Notes: generated from the letters alone by a model not told the origin. Shown: positions 1 to 8,360, counted from the stretch's first letter. The stretch is DNA of 64,000 nt from Rahnella victoriana (GCF_004330295.1 NZ_SJOJ01000001.1:124001-188000); one strand, 5' to 3'. Program-made: numbers and translations.

Positions 1-1569
1 GCCGTGGTCTTTCCGCAGACCTTGTTGCAGCAATGGCAGTTGCTCAAAGTCTGCATCGCCGCCGACAAGATTGTCATTATGCAGGCGGCCAATACCGGCC
101 TGACGGAAGGCTCAACGCCCAGCGGTGACGACTATGATCGCGACATTGTCATTTTCAGTACGCTGAAGCTGGACAAGATCCAACTGCTCGACGGCGGCCA
201 TCAGGTGATCGGTTTCCCCGGCAGTACACTCTATAAGCTGGAAAAAATCCTCAAGCCTTATAACCGCGAACCCCACTCAGTGATTGGCTCGTCGTGCATT
301 GGCGCGTCGGTGGTCGGCGGGATTTGCAACAACTCCGGCGGCTCGCTGGTGAAGCGCGGTCCGGCATATACCGAAATGGCGCTGTATGCACAAATTGATG
401 CGCAGGGCGAACTGCGGCTGATTAACCATCTGGGGATAAATCTTGGTGAAACGCCGGAAGAAATCCTGACGCGGCTGGAGAAAGGCGATTATCTGGAAAC
501 CGATATCCAGCATGACCAGCGTCTGGCGTCGGATCATGATTATGCCTCGCGCGTTCGTGAAGTGGATGCTGATACGCCTTCACGTTTTAATGCTGATGAA
601 CGACGCTTATTTGAAGCCTCGGGCTGCGCGGGCAAGCTGGCGGTTTTCGCTGTGCGTCTGGATACTTTTCCGGCAGAAACCCAGCAGCAGGTTTTCTATA
701 TCGGCACCAACGATACCGCCGTGCTGACCGAATTGCGCCGTCAGATCCTGCGTGATTTCGCTAACCTGCCGGTGGCCGGTGAATATATGCATCGCGATAT
801 TTTCGATATCACCGAAGTCTACGGCAAAGACACGTTCCTGATGATCGACAAACTTGGCACCGACAAAATGCCGGATATGTTTACCGCCAAAGGCAAGTTC
901 GATGCGCACGCCAGTAAAGTCCCTTTCCTGCCGAAAAACTTCAGCGACCGTGTGATGCAGTGTCTGAGCAAAGCGCTGCCTAATCATCTTCCGCCACGGA
1001 TGAAACAGTATCGTGACAAATTCGAACACCATTTACTGCTGAAAATGTCCGGCCCCGGCATTGATGAGGCCCGCACCTTTTTGACGCGATTTTTCAGCGA
1101 CGGTCAGGGCGATTTCTTTATCTGTTCCGCCGACGAAGGTAAGAAAGCCTTCCTGCACCGTTTCGCCGCAGCAGGTGCCGCCGTGCGGTATCACGCGGTA
1201 CATGAGAAAGAAGTGGAAGATATTCTGGCGCTGGACATCGCATTGCGTCGCAATGACCGGGACTGGTTTGAAACTTTACCGGAAGATATCGACAATCAGC
1301 TGGTGGCAAAACTGTATTACGGCCATTTCATGTGCCACGTTTTCCATCAGGATTACATTGTCAAAAAAGGGGCAAACAGCAAGGCACTTAAACACCGGAT
1401 GTTAGAACTTCTCGATGCCAAAGGGGCGGAATACCCGGCTGAGCATAACGTCGGGCATTTGTATCTGGCAAAACCGCATCTGAAAGAATTCTACCGGCAG
1501 GCTGACCCGACCAACAGCTTCAATCCGGGGATCGGGAAAACCAGTAAGTTGAAAAACTGGCAGGAATAA
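1..1569 (+). CDS. dld: Quinone-dependent D-lactate dehydrogenase, 5'-truncated by window edge
   Basis: Peripheral inner-membrane flavoprotein that oxidises D-lactate to pyruvate and passes electrons to the quinone pool. The reading frame is open from base 1 and enters at what would be about residue 48 of the roughly 571-residue E. coli protein, so the first GTG inside the window is not the real start. The FAD-binding (PCMH-type) domain is visible early, with the conserved runs AANTGLTEGSTP and SSCIGASVVGGICNNSGGS. The C-terminal half carries the membrane-binding and cap regions typical of Dld and ends in NSFNPGIGKTSKL. An ERIC-like palindrome follows the stop and separates it from convergent yohC; in E. 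coli dld also lies in the pbpG-yohC neighbourhood. Family assignment is secure; only the N-terminus is missing. Confidence 0.96.
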   Translation, partial: AVVFPQTLLQQWQLLKVCIAADKIVIMQAANTGLTEGSTPSGDDYDRDIVIFSTLKLDKIQLLDGGHQVIGFPGSTLYKLEKILKPYNREPHSVIGSSCIGASVVGGICNNSGGSLVKRGPAYTEMALYAQIDAQGELRLINHLGINLGETPEEILTRLEKGDYLETDIQHDQRLASDHDYASRVREVDADTPSRFNADERRLFEASGCAGKLAVFAVRLDTFPAETQQQVFYIGTNDTAVLTELRRQILRDFANLPVAGEYMHRDIFDITEVYGKDTFLMIDKLGTDKMPDMFTAKGKFDAHASKVPFLPKNFSDRVMQCLSKALPNHLPPRMKQYRDKFEHHLLLKMSGPGIDEARTFLTRFFSDGQGDFFICSADEGKKAFLHRFAAAGAAVRYHAVHEKEVEDILALDIALRRNDRDWFETLPEDIDNQLVAKLYYGHFMCHVFHQDYIVKKGANSKALKHRMLELLDAKGAEYPAEHNVGHLYLAKPHLKEFYRQADPTNSFNPGIGKTSKLKNWQE

Positions 1570-1583
1570 TGTCCTTCAAAAGA

Positions 1584-1704
1584 GGAATGGCGTAGTCGGC
1601 GCAGGCAGTTTGTTCCCGGACAGCGCGGAGGACCCGGAGCGTACATAAAGTACGTGAGGAGTCCGAGCACTGCCCGGGGGCAAAATGGCAAGTAAGATAG
1701 CCAT
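1584..1704. repeat. ERIC-like imperfect palindromic repeat
   Basis: A GC-rich element of about 120 bp lies between the convergent dld and yohC stops. Its centre is an imperfect hairpin with arms CCGGAGCGTAC and GTACGTGAGGAGTCC around a short AT loop, the layout of enterobacterial repetitive intergenic consensus (ERIC) elements. It contains no ORF of note. By position it would be transcribed at the end of both genes and may act as a terminator or RNA-stability element. Membership of the ERIC family is judged from layout, not from an alignment. Confidence 0.6.
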
Positions 1705-1708
1705 TACG

Positions 1709-2299
1709 TTAAAATAACTGTGTTCCGTAACCCCACATGATCACCGTCAGAGCCAGAAGTAGCTCTAAGACCAGAACGCCCATTGCCAGTGTGGAACTGG
1801 AAAACAGGAACCCTTCGCGACGGTCGATATTGAGGAAATTCGGAATGCCGAGATACAACAGATATCCGCTGTAACACAGACCGATCAGCCCGACGAACAG
1901 GCATAACCAGACCATCGGATAAAGCGCAACGATCCCGCTGAGGAACATCGGTGTGGCAACATAACCGGCAAACACAATACAGCTGTTGAGTGTCGGACGG
2001 CTGTCATAACGACGTGCCATCGAGTAGATAATCCGCCCCATCAGTGCCACGGCGGCGAGCATCAGAACATAGAAAATAACAGCGATATAGGATGCGGTGA
2101 ACATGGAAACCATTAGCTTCTCGCCGTCACCGAAATTCCAGCCAAGTTGTGTCGTACCGATAAAGGAACAGACAACCGGAATAAGCGCCATTAAAAGAAC
2201 ATGGTGGGAATACATATGTGAAACGGTTTCCCGTTCACGCTGGATTTGCAGCAGTTCGGAATCCGGATGGGATATCAGTCCCCAAACATGATTTGCCAT
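1709..2299 (-). CDS. yohC: Yip1-family inner membrane protein YohC
   Basis: Inner membrane protein of about 196 residues with five hydrophobic segments, matching the Yip1/YohC family; its molecular function is unknown. The chosen start (MANHVWGL) follows an AAGGGGG ribosome binding site; the open frame extends 27 codons further upstream but without a better signal. The short soluble N-terminus (residues 1-30) precedes membrane segments at about 30-50, 65-90, 105-130, 130-155 and 165-190. In E. coli the gene lies beside pbpG and dld, and dld is adjacent here too. It is convergent with dld, with an ERIC-like repeat between the stops. Confidence 0.88.
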   Translation of the reverse strand: MANHVWGLISHPDSELLQIQRERETVSHMYSHHVLLMALIPVVCSFIGTTQLGWNFGDGEKLMVSMFTASYIAVIFYVLMLAAVALMGRIIYSMARRYDSRPTLNSCIVFAGYVATPMFLSGIVALYPMVWLCLFVGLIGLCYSGYLLYLGIPNFLNIDRREGFLFSSSTLAMGVLVLELLLALTVIMWGYGTQLF

Positions 2300-2426
2300 G
2301 ATACACCCCCTTGTACGCCGAAAGCCGCCAGCGGCGTGCAGTGATAAACCTTCGGGGATGCCCGTCAGATCAGGGCACAAGGAAGGTGGCGACCTGTTTA
2401 TATTATAGTCGTTTTTGATTATTTTG

Positions 2427-2469
2427 CTGTTGCGGGCCGCTCATCGAAATCAGCGACAGCCCGCAACAG
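2427..2469. repeat. Inverted repeat downstream of the coiled-coil gene
   Basis: Perfect 11-bp arms CTGTTGCGGGC and GCCCGCAACAG flank a 21-nt loop that itself contains CGCT/AGCG arms. It lies 7 bp beyond the stop of the coiled-coil gene and could end its transcript. No U-run follows in that direction, so it is not a classical intrinsic terminator. Confidence 0.5.
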
Positions 2470-2476
2470 GACGCCC

Positions 2477-3136
2477 TTAGTGGATAAAGCGGGCCGCCGT
2501 AAACGTCACGCCTACCAAGACCAGCATCATGCTGATAATCCAGCGGGTCTGCTGGATCATGAGGTTATAAAACATCGCCTGCATGGCGCTTAGTGAGGCT
2601 TCAATCTTCACAAAGCGTGCATCCACTTGTTCAAACCGTTTATCGATTTGTTCAAACCTTGTATCAACTTGTTCAAAACGCTTATCGACTTGTTCGAACC
2701 GTTTATCGACTTGTTCGAACCGTTTATCGACTTGTTCAAACTGTTTATCGATATGCTTCAGTCGTTCGTCAATCCTGAGCAGATGCCCGTCAATGCGGCA
2801 GATGTTCTGTTCGGTTTTGCCGACCCGCACTCCGATATCGGTCACCGCATCAGTGAGTGTCACCATCTGATATTCCAGTTTGCCGACACGGAGATTGGTA
2901 TCCGTGGCCACTTCTGTCAGGTGAGTGATCTGCTGCTCCACCTTCCCGACCCGCAGATTCAGCCCGGCAATTTCCTCGCCGTTTTTGATCCCCTGTTTTT
3001 CAATATTGTTGATCTGATTTTGCATGTGTTTTTCCATTTGCGGTTTTCCTTTGTATTCTTCCGGCCAGACTGACGCGCCCGGAAAATAGAGCATCGGATT
3101 GACGGGTGAGATATCCAGTGTGCGGAGCTGAAACAT
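2477..3136 (-). CDS. Coiled-coil protein with heptad repeats and C-terminal membrane anchor
   Basis: Hypothetical protein of 219 residues. Residues 35-115 hold loosely repeated units around LRVGKVEQQ/LRVGKLEYQ, followed at about 125-175 by near-identical seven-residue repeats of the FEQVDKR type, which should form a long parallel coiled coil. The last 25 residues (WIISMMLVLVGVTFTAARF) form one hydrophobic helix that would anchor it in the inner membrane with the coil in the cytoplasm or periplasm. The start is supported by GAGGGA nine bases upstream. The architecture recalls phage- or toxin-associated DUF-type tail-anchored proteins, but I do not recognise a specific family. The heptads are encoded by a 21-bp tandem DNA repeat, so length may vary between strains. 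Confidence 0.75.
   Translation of the reverse strand: MFQLRTLDISPVNPMLYFPGASVWPEEYKGKPQMEKHMQNQINNIEKQGIKNGEEIAGLNLRVGKVEQQITHLTEVATDTNLRVGKLEYQMVTLTDAVTDIGVRVGKTEQNICRIDGHLLRIDERLKHIDKQFEQVDKRFEQVDKRFEQVDKRFEQVDTRFEQIDKRFEQVDARFVKIEASLSAMQAMFYNLMIQQTRWIISMMLVLVGVTFTAARFIH
2625..2750. repeat. Six-copy 21-bp in-frame tandem repeat
   Basis: Six consecutive 21-bp units related to ACTTGTTCGAACCGTTTATCG occupy exactly 126 bp; units four and five are identical and the others differ at one to five bases. On the coding (minus) strand each unit encodes one FEQVDKR-like heptad. Gain or loss of a unit preserves the frame and the coiled-coil register. Confidence 0.9.
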
Positions 3137-3305
3137 GGTTGTTGTCCCTCACGTGAGCTTTCCCTGTTTAGAAATCCTTAATTCGCAGGCATTCTGCACT
3201 GGATAAATAACCACCTCAAATCAATTTCCTTCTCGATAAACACGCGATCATTTATGTATCTATACATGCCATCGTTGCATTGTTTGGATGAATAAATACC
3301 AATGA

Positions 3306-3329
3306 AAAGAGCCTCTTACGAGGCTCTTT
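3306..3329 (-). terminator. Intrinsic terminator of the dehydrogenase operon
   Basis: A perfect 10-bp stem, AAAGAGCCTC with GAGGCTCTTT around a TTAC loop, lies about 30 bp beyond the stop of the cytochrome gene and runs into U-rich sequence on the minus strand. Confidence 0.8.
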
Positions 3330-3360
3330 AACGGTTTAACTTTAGTGTCTGACGGTAGTG

Positions 3361-4662
3361 TCAGGGATTGTGCAACGCAGCTGCACCCCCCTGTCCTTGA
3401 CGTGCTTTCGCGACTTCCTGTTTGCTGACAGCCGGTGCCTGATTTCCCCAGGCGTTACGGATGTAGGTACTCACATCGGCCATCTGCTGATCGGTCAGCT
3501 TCCAGCCAAATTCCGGCATATCGGCGCTGGTCGGATTGCTGGCCGTTGCCGCCCCCTGCGCACCGTTCATCAGCACATGCAGAATGTTGGTCGGCTGAGT
3601 AGCCTGAACACCGTTATTACCTTTCAGCGCAGGCACCATGTTGCGCACCCCTTCCCCTGAATTCTGATGACAGGCCGCGCAGTTATCGGCATACAGTGCC
3701 TTGCCGTTCGCCATGGCGGACGTAGCCGCTAAAGGCGCGGAACCGTCGTTACTGCCCGGCAAACTTTTCAGGTACACCGCGATGGCGTGCAGGTCAGCAT
3801 CTGACAGGTGTTGCAGCGAGTTGGTGACGGCTTCCGCCATCGGACCTGCGGCCACGGTACGTGAATTCGCCCCGGTTTTCAGGTACTGAACCACCTCGTC
3901 ATTACGCCAGTCGCCGATGCCCTGACGGCGGTTCCCGGTGATTTCCGGAGCGAACCAGCCCTGCAACTCTCCACCCTGCAAATGCACACCAAAGTTATCG
4001 CCGCCCAGAGGGTTTTTCGCCGTATGGCAGGAGGTACAGTGCCCCAGACCTTCCACCAGATAAGCCCCGCGGTTCCATTCAGCTGACTGCGACGGATCCG
4101 CTTTAAACGGTGCCGTATCCAGGAACAACAAATTCCAGCCAAACATCATCAGACGGATGTTATACGGGAACGGCAGGTCAGTTTTCGGGCCGTCGTAATG
4201 CACGGCAGGCACGGTATTCAGGTAGGCTTTAATGTCTTTCAGATCCTGATCGCTGACCTTGGCGTAGACGTTATAAGGCATCGCCGGATACAGATTCTCG
4301 CCGTTGATCCCTTTGCCGTTACGCACCGCATTAATGAACTGCTGATCGGTCCAGCCACCGATACCGGTTTGTTTATCCGGCGTAATGTTAGTGGCGTAGA
4401 TCGTGCCGAACGGCGTGTTCAGCCCGTAGCCACCGGCAAAAGGTTTACCGCCGCCCGGCGCCGTGTGACAGGCTACGCAGTCTCCCGCCAGCGCCAGATA
4501 TTTGCCGCGCTCGATGGCGGTTTTGCCGGTCATCGCTGCTGAAGGCGGTGCCTGAAACTCGCCCGACTGGCTGGCATTGTGCCAGGTTTTAAAACCAACA
4601 AAGCCCAGGCCGCCAATGACAACCACGCCCGCGATAATTGCTAATGTCTTTTTCACGCTCAT
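3361..4662 (-). CDS. Tri-heme cytochrome c subunit of membrane sugar-acid dehydrogenase
   Basis: Cytochrome c subunit (433 residues) of an FAD-dependent membrane dehydrogenase of the gluconate 2-dehydrogenase/alcohol dehydrogenase family. It accepts electrons from the flavoprotein and passes them to ubiquinone on the periplasmic face. Three c-type heme sites are visible: CVACH at 62-66, CTSCH at 209-213 and CAACH at 328-332. A single N-terminal hydrophobic segment (residues 7-24) acts as signal-anchor. It is the last gene of a three-gene operon, starting 2 bases after the flavoprotein stop, and a strong terminator follows. The arrangement is that of periplasmic gluconate or 2-ketogluconate dehydrogenases; the exact substrate cannot be read from the sequence. 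Confidence 0.9.
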   Translation of the reverse strand: MSVKKTLAIIAGVVVIGGLGFVGFKTWHNASQSGEFQAPPSAAMTGKTAIERGKYLALAGDCVACHTAPGGGKPFAGGYGLNTPFGTIYATNITPDKQTGIGGWTDQQFINAVRNGKGINGENLYPAMPYNVYAKVSDQDLKDIKAYLNTVPAVHYDGPKTDLPFPYNIRLMMFGWNLLFLDTAPFKADPSQSAEWNRGAYLVEGLGHCTSCHTAKNPLGGDNFGVHLQGGELQGWFAPEITGNRRQGIGDWRNDEVVQYLKTGANSRTVAAGPMAEAVTNSLQHLSDADLHAIAVYLKSLPGSNDGSAPLAATSAMANGKALYADNCAACHQNSGEGVRNMVPALKGNNGVQATQPTNILHVLMNGAQGAATASNPTSADMPEFGWKLTDQQMADVSTYIRNAWGNQAPAVSKQEVAKARQGQGGAAALHNP

Positions 4663-4664
4663 GC

Positions 4665-6437
4665 TCAGGCCCTCACCAGCGGACCAGGCGCTTTAAGATA
4701 TTGGGTTTTGATGGCTTCGGCTGCCCATAAGGTCAGCGCACCCACGGTCCCGGTCGGGTTATATCCGCCGTTGTTGGCAAAAGCGGAAGCCCCACACACA
4801 AAGACGTTATGGACATCCCAGCTTTGCAGATAACGGTTTACCGCACTGGTTTTCGGATCGTCACCCATACAGGCGCCGCCGGTGGTGTGCGAGGAAAGGT
4901 TATCCATCGGTGAGAACGGTTTGGTGGTCGGTTCCTGCCGCACAACGGTTTTTGCCCCCATAGCGTGCGCGATTTCAACCGAGCGGTCGGCCATAAATTT
5001 CGCTGACCGTTTATCGTTTTCGATCCAGTCGAACGTGACACGCAGCAGCGGCTGGCCGTGGCGGTCTTTATATTCAGGATCGAGATCGAGGAACACATCG
5101 CGGTGCGGGTAGCTGTTACCCATGCAGTAGATGTTGTTGTAGTTCTGATAGCTGTGTTTGACCGCTTTTTTCCAGTCTGCGCCCCAGCGCGGCGTACCCG
5201 GCGGAACGTTATTGGAATAGCCAATCGGACGGCCATTGGTGGAGTGCACCAGCGCCACACCGCCGCCGATGAAATCGTGATCGCTATGATCGAAGTTGTC
5301 GCCGTTGAAATCGTCAATGGCCTGCGACAGCGCACCGGCGCCGATAAACGGATTCATCATTTCATCTTCAAAGAAGAAGCCTGCACCGGACACGGTCTGA
5401 TAAGCATAGTTACGGCCCACCACGCCTTCGCCGGTTTTATGATCGTACGGCTTGCCGATTCCGGAAAGCAGCATCAGACGCACGTTATCCATCTGGTAGG
5501 CAGAAATCACCACGATATCCGCCGGTTGCTCCCACACCACGCCGTCGCTGCCGATAAAGGTCACGCCGGTGGCGGTTTTTCCGTCGGCGGCTTTATTCAC
5601 ACGCAAGACTTCCGATTCGGTGATCACCGTGAAATTCGGGCGCTGCATTACCGCAGGCAGGATACAGGCATTCGGACTGCTTTTTGACCAGTTGCCGCAG
5701 CCAAAGAATTCGCAATATCCGCAGTAAGTGCAAGGCGCCATATTGATGCCGAGCGGATTGGTATAGGCGTCTGACGTGTTGCCAGCGGGTACGGCAAACG
5801 GGTGATAGCCCATTTCGCGGGTGGCTTTATCGAAAATCATCGACAACTGAGTGCGCTTGAGTGGTGGCAACGGATAATCGCGGCTGCGCGGCCCTTCGAA
5901 GACGTTTCCGCCTTCGATTTTTTCGCCTTTGATGTTGCCCGCTTTCCCGGAAGTCCCGGCGTAGCGTTCGAATTTATCGTAGAAAGGTTCGACGTCAGCA
6001 AAGGTAACGCCCCAGTCCTGAACCTGCATACCGTCGAGGAATTTATTCTTACCGTAACGCTCAACCGTCTGGCTGTAACTCTGAAAATCGTATGGCAGGA
6101 AGCGCCAGGTCATGCCATTCCAGTGGGTACCCGCCCCGCCGACATTCATGCCAAACTGATAGGTGTTAAATTCACGCAGCGGCAACGCCTGCTGGATCGG
6201 GTTGTTACGAAATGTCAGGGTTTCCACCGCCGTCGGCTGCATGATGGCGCGGCGGCTGACGAAACGCAGTTCGTCGGTATCGATGGTGGTCGGGAAATCA
6301 TTACTGGTGTCGCGCCATGAACCGCGCTCAATCGCCACCACATTCAGTCCGGCCAGCGTCAGTTCATTCGCCATCAGCGAACCGGCCCATCCGAGGCCGA
6401 CGATGACCGCATCGACCTTCTCACGTTGATTACTCAT
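4665..6437 (-). CDS. GMC-family FAD subunit of gluconate 2-dehydrogenase-type enzyme
   Basis: Catalytic flavoprotein (590 residues) of the three-subunit membrane dehydrogenase. The N-terminus holds the Rossmann FAD-binding motif GLGWAGS (residues 14-20). The C-terminal GMC signature appears as GGACMGDDPKTSAVN, then FVCGASAFANNGGYNPTGTV. A cysteine-rich run (CTYCGYCEFFGCGNW) in the middle matches the cluster-binding segment found in this class of large subunits and would help move electrons to the cytochrome. It has no signal peptide; the family is exported as a complex carried by the Tat signal on the small subunit, the gene just upstream. Gluconate, 2-ketogluconate, fructose and sorbitol are possible substrates; the family context favours a sugar acid. 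Confidence 0.9.
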   Translation of the reverse strand: MSNQREKVDAVIVGLGWAGSLMANELTLAGLNVVAIERGSWRDTSNDFPTTIDTDELRFVSRRAIMQPTAVETLTFRNNPIQQALPLREFNTYQFGMNVGGAGTHWNGMTWRFLPYDFQSYSQTVERYGKNKFLDGMQVQDWGVTFADVEPFYDKFERYAGTSGKAGNIKGEKIEGGNVFEGPRSRDYPLPPLKRTQLSMIFDKATREMGYHPFAVPAGNTSDAYTNPLGINMAPCTYCGYCEFFGCGNWSKSSPNACILPAVMQRPNFTVITESEVLRVNKAADGKTATGVTFIGSDGVVWEQPADIVVISAYQMDNVRLMLLSGIGKPYDHKTGEGVVGRNYAYQTVSGAGFFFEDEMMNPFIGAGALSQAIDDFNGDNFDHSDHDFIGGGVALVHSTNGRPIGYSNNVPPGTPRWGADWKKAVKHSYQNYNNIYCMGNSYPHRDVFLDLDPEYKDRHGQPLLRVTFDWIENDKRSAKFMADRSVEIAHAMGAKTVVRQEPTTKPFSPMDNLSSHTTGGACMGDDPKTSAVNRYLQSWDVHNVFVCGASAFANNGGYNPTGTVGALTLWAAEAIKTQYLKAPGPLVRA

Positions 6438-6491
6438 ACGACATGTACTCCTGCAAAAATCAATTCAATCAATGACCGTTCGTGGGCAGTT

Positions 6492-7211
6492 TTATGATTT
6501 TTCGTATCGGGTCAGCATGCTGACGGGTTCGATATGTAAGTCTTCCCCACGGCGGTCGATGACATCACGGAAGTCATAACGCGCGCCGGGGAACCCGAGC
6601 ATTTTCCAGCTCGCCATATCTTTGTTGCCGCCGTAGAGCGGATCGGAGAAGAACCCTTCGCGCATGTTCTGCACCAGCATGTTGAAGAACAGCGGGCCGT
6701 TGACACCTGCCAGCGGGATTTCGCCGGATTCCACGCGGCGCAGTAAATCGTCCTGCTGTTCGCCGGTGAGTTCAGTAAAGTTTTTCCCGCCATTGCGGGC
6801 TTTCGCCACCGTATTCAGCGCGGCCAGCCCCAGCCTGTAACGTTCGGCGGGCGTATCTTTGTATTGCGGCCCTGCCTGCGGTAAGCCATCCTGAATCACC
6901 GGCCCGAGGCGGTAAGTGGTCACGGCCTTGCCGTAATCGCCGCTCAGCTGGCGATCCAGAAACACCGCGCAGCCTGCTTCTTTACCGCCGATGCTCAGTT
7001 CGTCTGGCGGAATAATGCGGTCGGCCAGTGTTTCGACCAGACTGACTTCTTCGGGACTGAGAAATGTCCACTCGCCCGCTACCACCGGCTCCGGCGGACG
7101 AACCGAATGGATAATCCACGGCATACCGCCCGAGAAAATTTTGGCTTTAACCTTCAGCGCGGTGCTGAATAACAACACCGCCATCGAGGTCAGAAAATGT
7201 CTGCGTTTCAC
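6492..7211 (-). CDS. Gluconate 2-dehydrogenase subunit 3 (Tat-exported small subunit)
   Basis: Small (gamma) subunit, 239 residues, first gene of the dehydrogenase operon. I place the start at a GTG seven bases after AGGAG; this gives MKRRHFLTSMAVLLFS, a twin-arginine signal with RR at residues 3-4 and a hydrophobic core at 8-18. An upstream ATG would add 14 residues and bury the signal. The rest matches the subunit-3 family, which helps export and mature the flavoprotein, including the conserved segment LVETLADRIIPPDE. A gap of 54 bp separates it from the flavoprotein gene. The divergent gene upstream is an Asp/Glu racemase-family gene, with paired operator-like sequences between them. Confidence 0.88.
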   Translation of the reverse strand: MKRRHFLTSMAVLLFSTALKVKAKIFSGGMPWIIHSVRPPEPVVAGEWTFLSPEEVSLVETLADRIIPPDELSIGGKEAGCAVFLDRQLSGDYGKAVTTYRLGPVIQDGLPQAGPQYKDTPAERYRLGLAALNTVAKARNGGKNFTELTGEQQDDLLRRVESGEIPLAGVNGPLFFNMLVQNMREGFFSDPLYGGNKDMASWKMLGFPGARYDFRDVIDRRGEDLHIEPVSMLTRYEKS

Positions 7212-7321
7212 GTATTTTCTCCTGCTCACGCGCCCTGAAAGGAATGTACCCACAACAGCAATGGGCTTTCATTTTGTGACGGAGATTATACGAAGATGTT
7301 AGGTGAAAGTAAGATATTTTG

Positions 7322-7363
7322 AACCAACTGGTTCATACTTTAGTTATTTTAAATCAACAGGTT
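7322..7363. promoter_or_regulatory. Paired operator-like sites in the divergent dehydrogenase/racemase promoter region
   Basis: Two related 12-bp sequences, AACCAACTGGTT (7322-7333 region) and AATCAACAGGTT (7352-7363 region), lie 30 bp apart, about three helical turns, in a very AT-rich part of the 265-bp divergent intergenic region. The first is nearly palindromic (AACCA-AC-TGGTT). This is the pattern expected for a dimeric regulator binding twice on one DNA face. The regulator is not identifiable here. Confidence 0.4.
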
Positions 7364-7476
7364 ATTTATTTTGAATTGAGTGAGTACACTAACTAACACA
7401 TTTTTACAGGCGAAAACGCCCTCCAGGCGGTTAAAAAACCGTCAATATTGAGGCAAACATTCTGCAGGAGAGATTC

Positions 7477-8106
7477 ATGCGCATTACGTGTTTACATACG
7501 GCGGACAGCAATATTGCGGTATTTGAAACCACCGCGCAGGCTCTCGGGCTGGGTCAGCATCAGTTTCTGCACATTTCCCGCCCTGACTTGCTGGCCGCTG
7601 CCGAACAGGCAGGCGGCCTGACCGATGAAATCCGTCAGCAAACGGCGGATGTCTTGCTGGCCCTGAGTGAAAATGCTGACCGCGTGTTACTCACCTGCTC
7701 GACGCTGGGGCCTGCGGCCACGCTTGCCAGCGAAAGTGCCGCTGTGCCGGTTTTACGGGTCGATCAGGCGCTGGCAGAACAGGCCATGAAAACACCCGGT
7801 CAGGTGGTGGCGCTCTGCGCGGTAGAAACCACGCTGGAGCCAACACGTCAGTTATTTATGCTGGTGGAAAACCACCCGCTGGCACAACTTGAAATGCGGC
7901 TTGTGCCCGGCGCATGGGAAAAGTTTAAACAGGGGGATCTGGCGGGGTATTTGCAGACCATCGCGGCGGCGGCCGACGCGGAATACAGGAAAGGAGCGGC
8001 CTGCGTGGTGCTGGCGCAGGCATCGATGACCGGTGCGGCGCAGCTGACCCAAACGGGCACGCCGCTCACCAGTCCGGCCTGCGGTTTACGCGCGGCGCTG
8101 GCCTGA
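7477..8106 (+). CDS. Aspartate/glutamate racemase family protein
   Basis: Cytoplasmic protein of 209 residues in the Asp/Glu racemase and hydantoin racemase superfamily, whose cofactor-independent enzymes use one or two cysteines for proton transfer. The first conserved cysteine sits in LLTCSTLGPAA (about residue 74) and a second near the C-terminus in SPACGLRAAL. The alternative pair (CVVLAQASM, with Cys in strand six) is also present. The substrate is not predictable; annotated relatives include arylmalonate decarboxylase-like proteins. The start follows CAGGAGAG by 7 bases. It is divergent from the sugar-acid dehydrogenase operon, so both may respond to one regulator. Confidence 0.75.
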   Translation: MRITCLHTADSNIAVFETTAQALGLGQHQFLHISRPDLLAAAEQAGGLTDEIRQQTADVLLALSENADRVLLTCSTLGPAATLASESAAVPVLRVDQALAEQAMKTPGQVVALCAVETTLEPTRQLFMLVENHPLAQLEMRLVPGAWEKFKQGDLAGYLQTIAAAADAEYRKGAACVVLAQASMTGAAQLTQTGTPLTSPACGLRAALA

Positions 8107-8214
8107 GTACGGCAGTCAGCAAGCAAAAAGGCAGGCAGAGACTATACTGATAAGGAATATCATTGGCTTAGCCGGATCGCCGATGACGACTGAAGAGTGT
8201 GTTAAGGAGATAAC

Positions 8215-8298
8215 ATGAAAATTATTCTGTGGATCATCGCCATCATCTTTATCGTCGGCTTACTGACCCTCACAGGGGTATTTAAACTGATTTTCTGA
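8215..8298 (+). CDS. yohP: Small membrane protein YohP (27 residues)
   Basis: A 27-codon ORF, MKIILWIIAIIFIVGLLTL followed by TGVFKLIF, starts seven bases after a strong TTAAGGAG. It is essentially one transmembrane helix with a short basic/hydrophobic tail (residues 24-27) and closely matches E. coli YohP in length and in the KIILW and TGVFK ends. YohP is known as a small inner-membrane protein studied for membrane targeting of its mRNA; its function is unclear. In E. coli it also sits close to dusC. A clean terminator follows 24 bases after the stop, so it is probably transcribed alone. Confidence 0.9.
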   Translation: MKIILWIIAIIFIVGLLTLTGVFKLIF

Positions 8299-8321
8299 TC
8301 ATCCGCTCATTCCCTGCAAAC

Positions 8322-8350
8322 AAAAAGTCCGGCACATGGCCGGACTTTTT
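8322..8350 (+). terminator. Intrinsic terminator after yohP
   Basis: Stem AAAAAGTCCGGC / GGCCGGACTTTTT with a 4-nt loop and a U-run, directly downstream of yohP. Confidence 0.85.
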
Positions 8351-8360
8351 CATTTTCATT

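Noticed and set aside
2625-2750. Possible CRISPR-like array
   Set aside because: The units are contiguous, without spacers, and are in-frame codons of a coiled coil.
5058-5687. Long plus-strand ORF opposite the GMC subunit
   Set aside because: It is a shadow of the real gene's codon pattern; no ribosome site, His/Arg/Val-rich composition, no family features.
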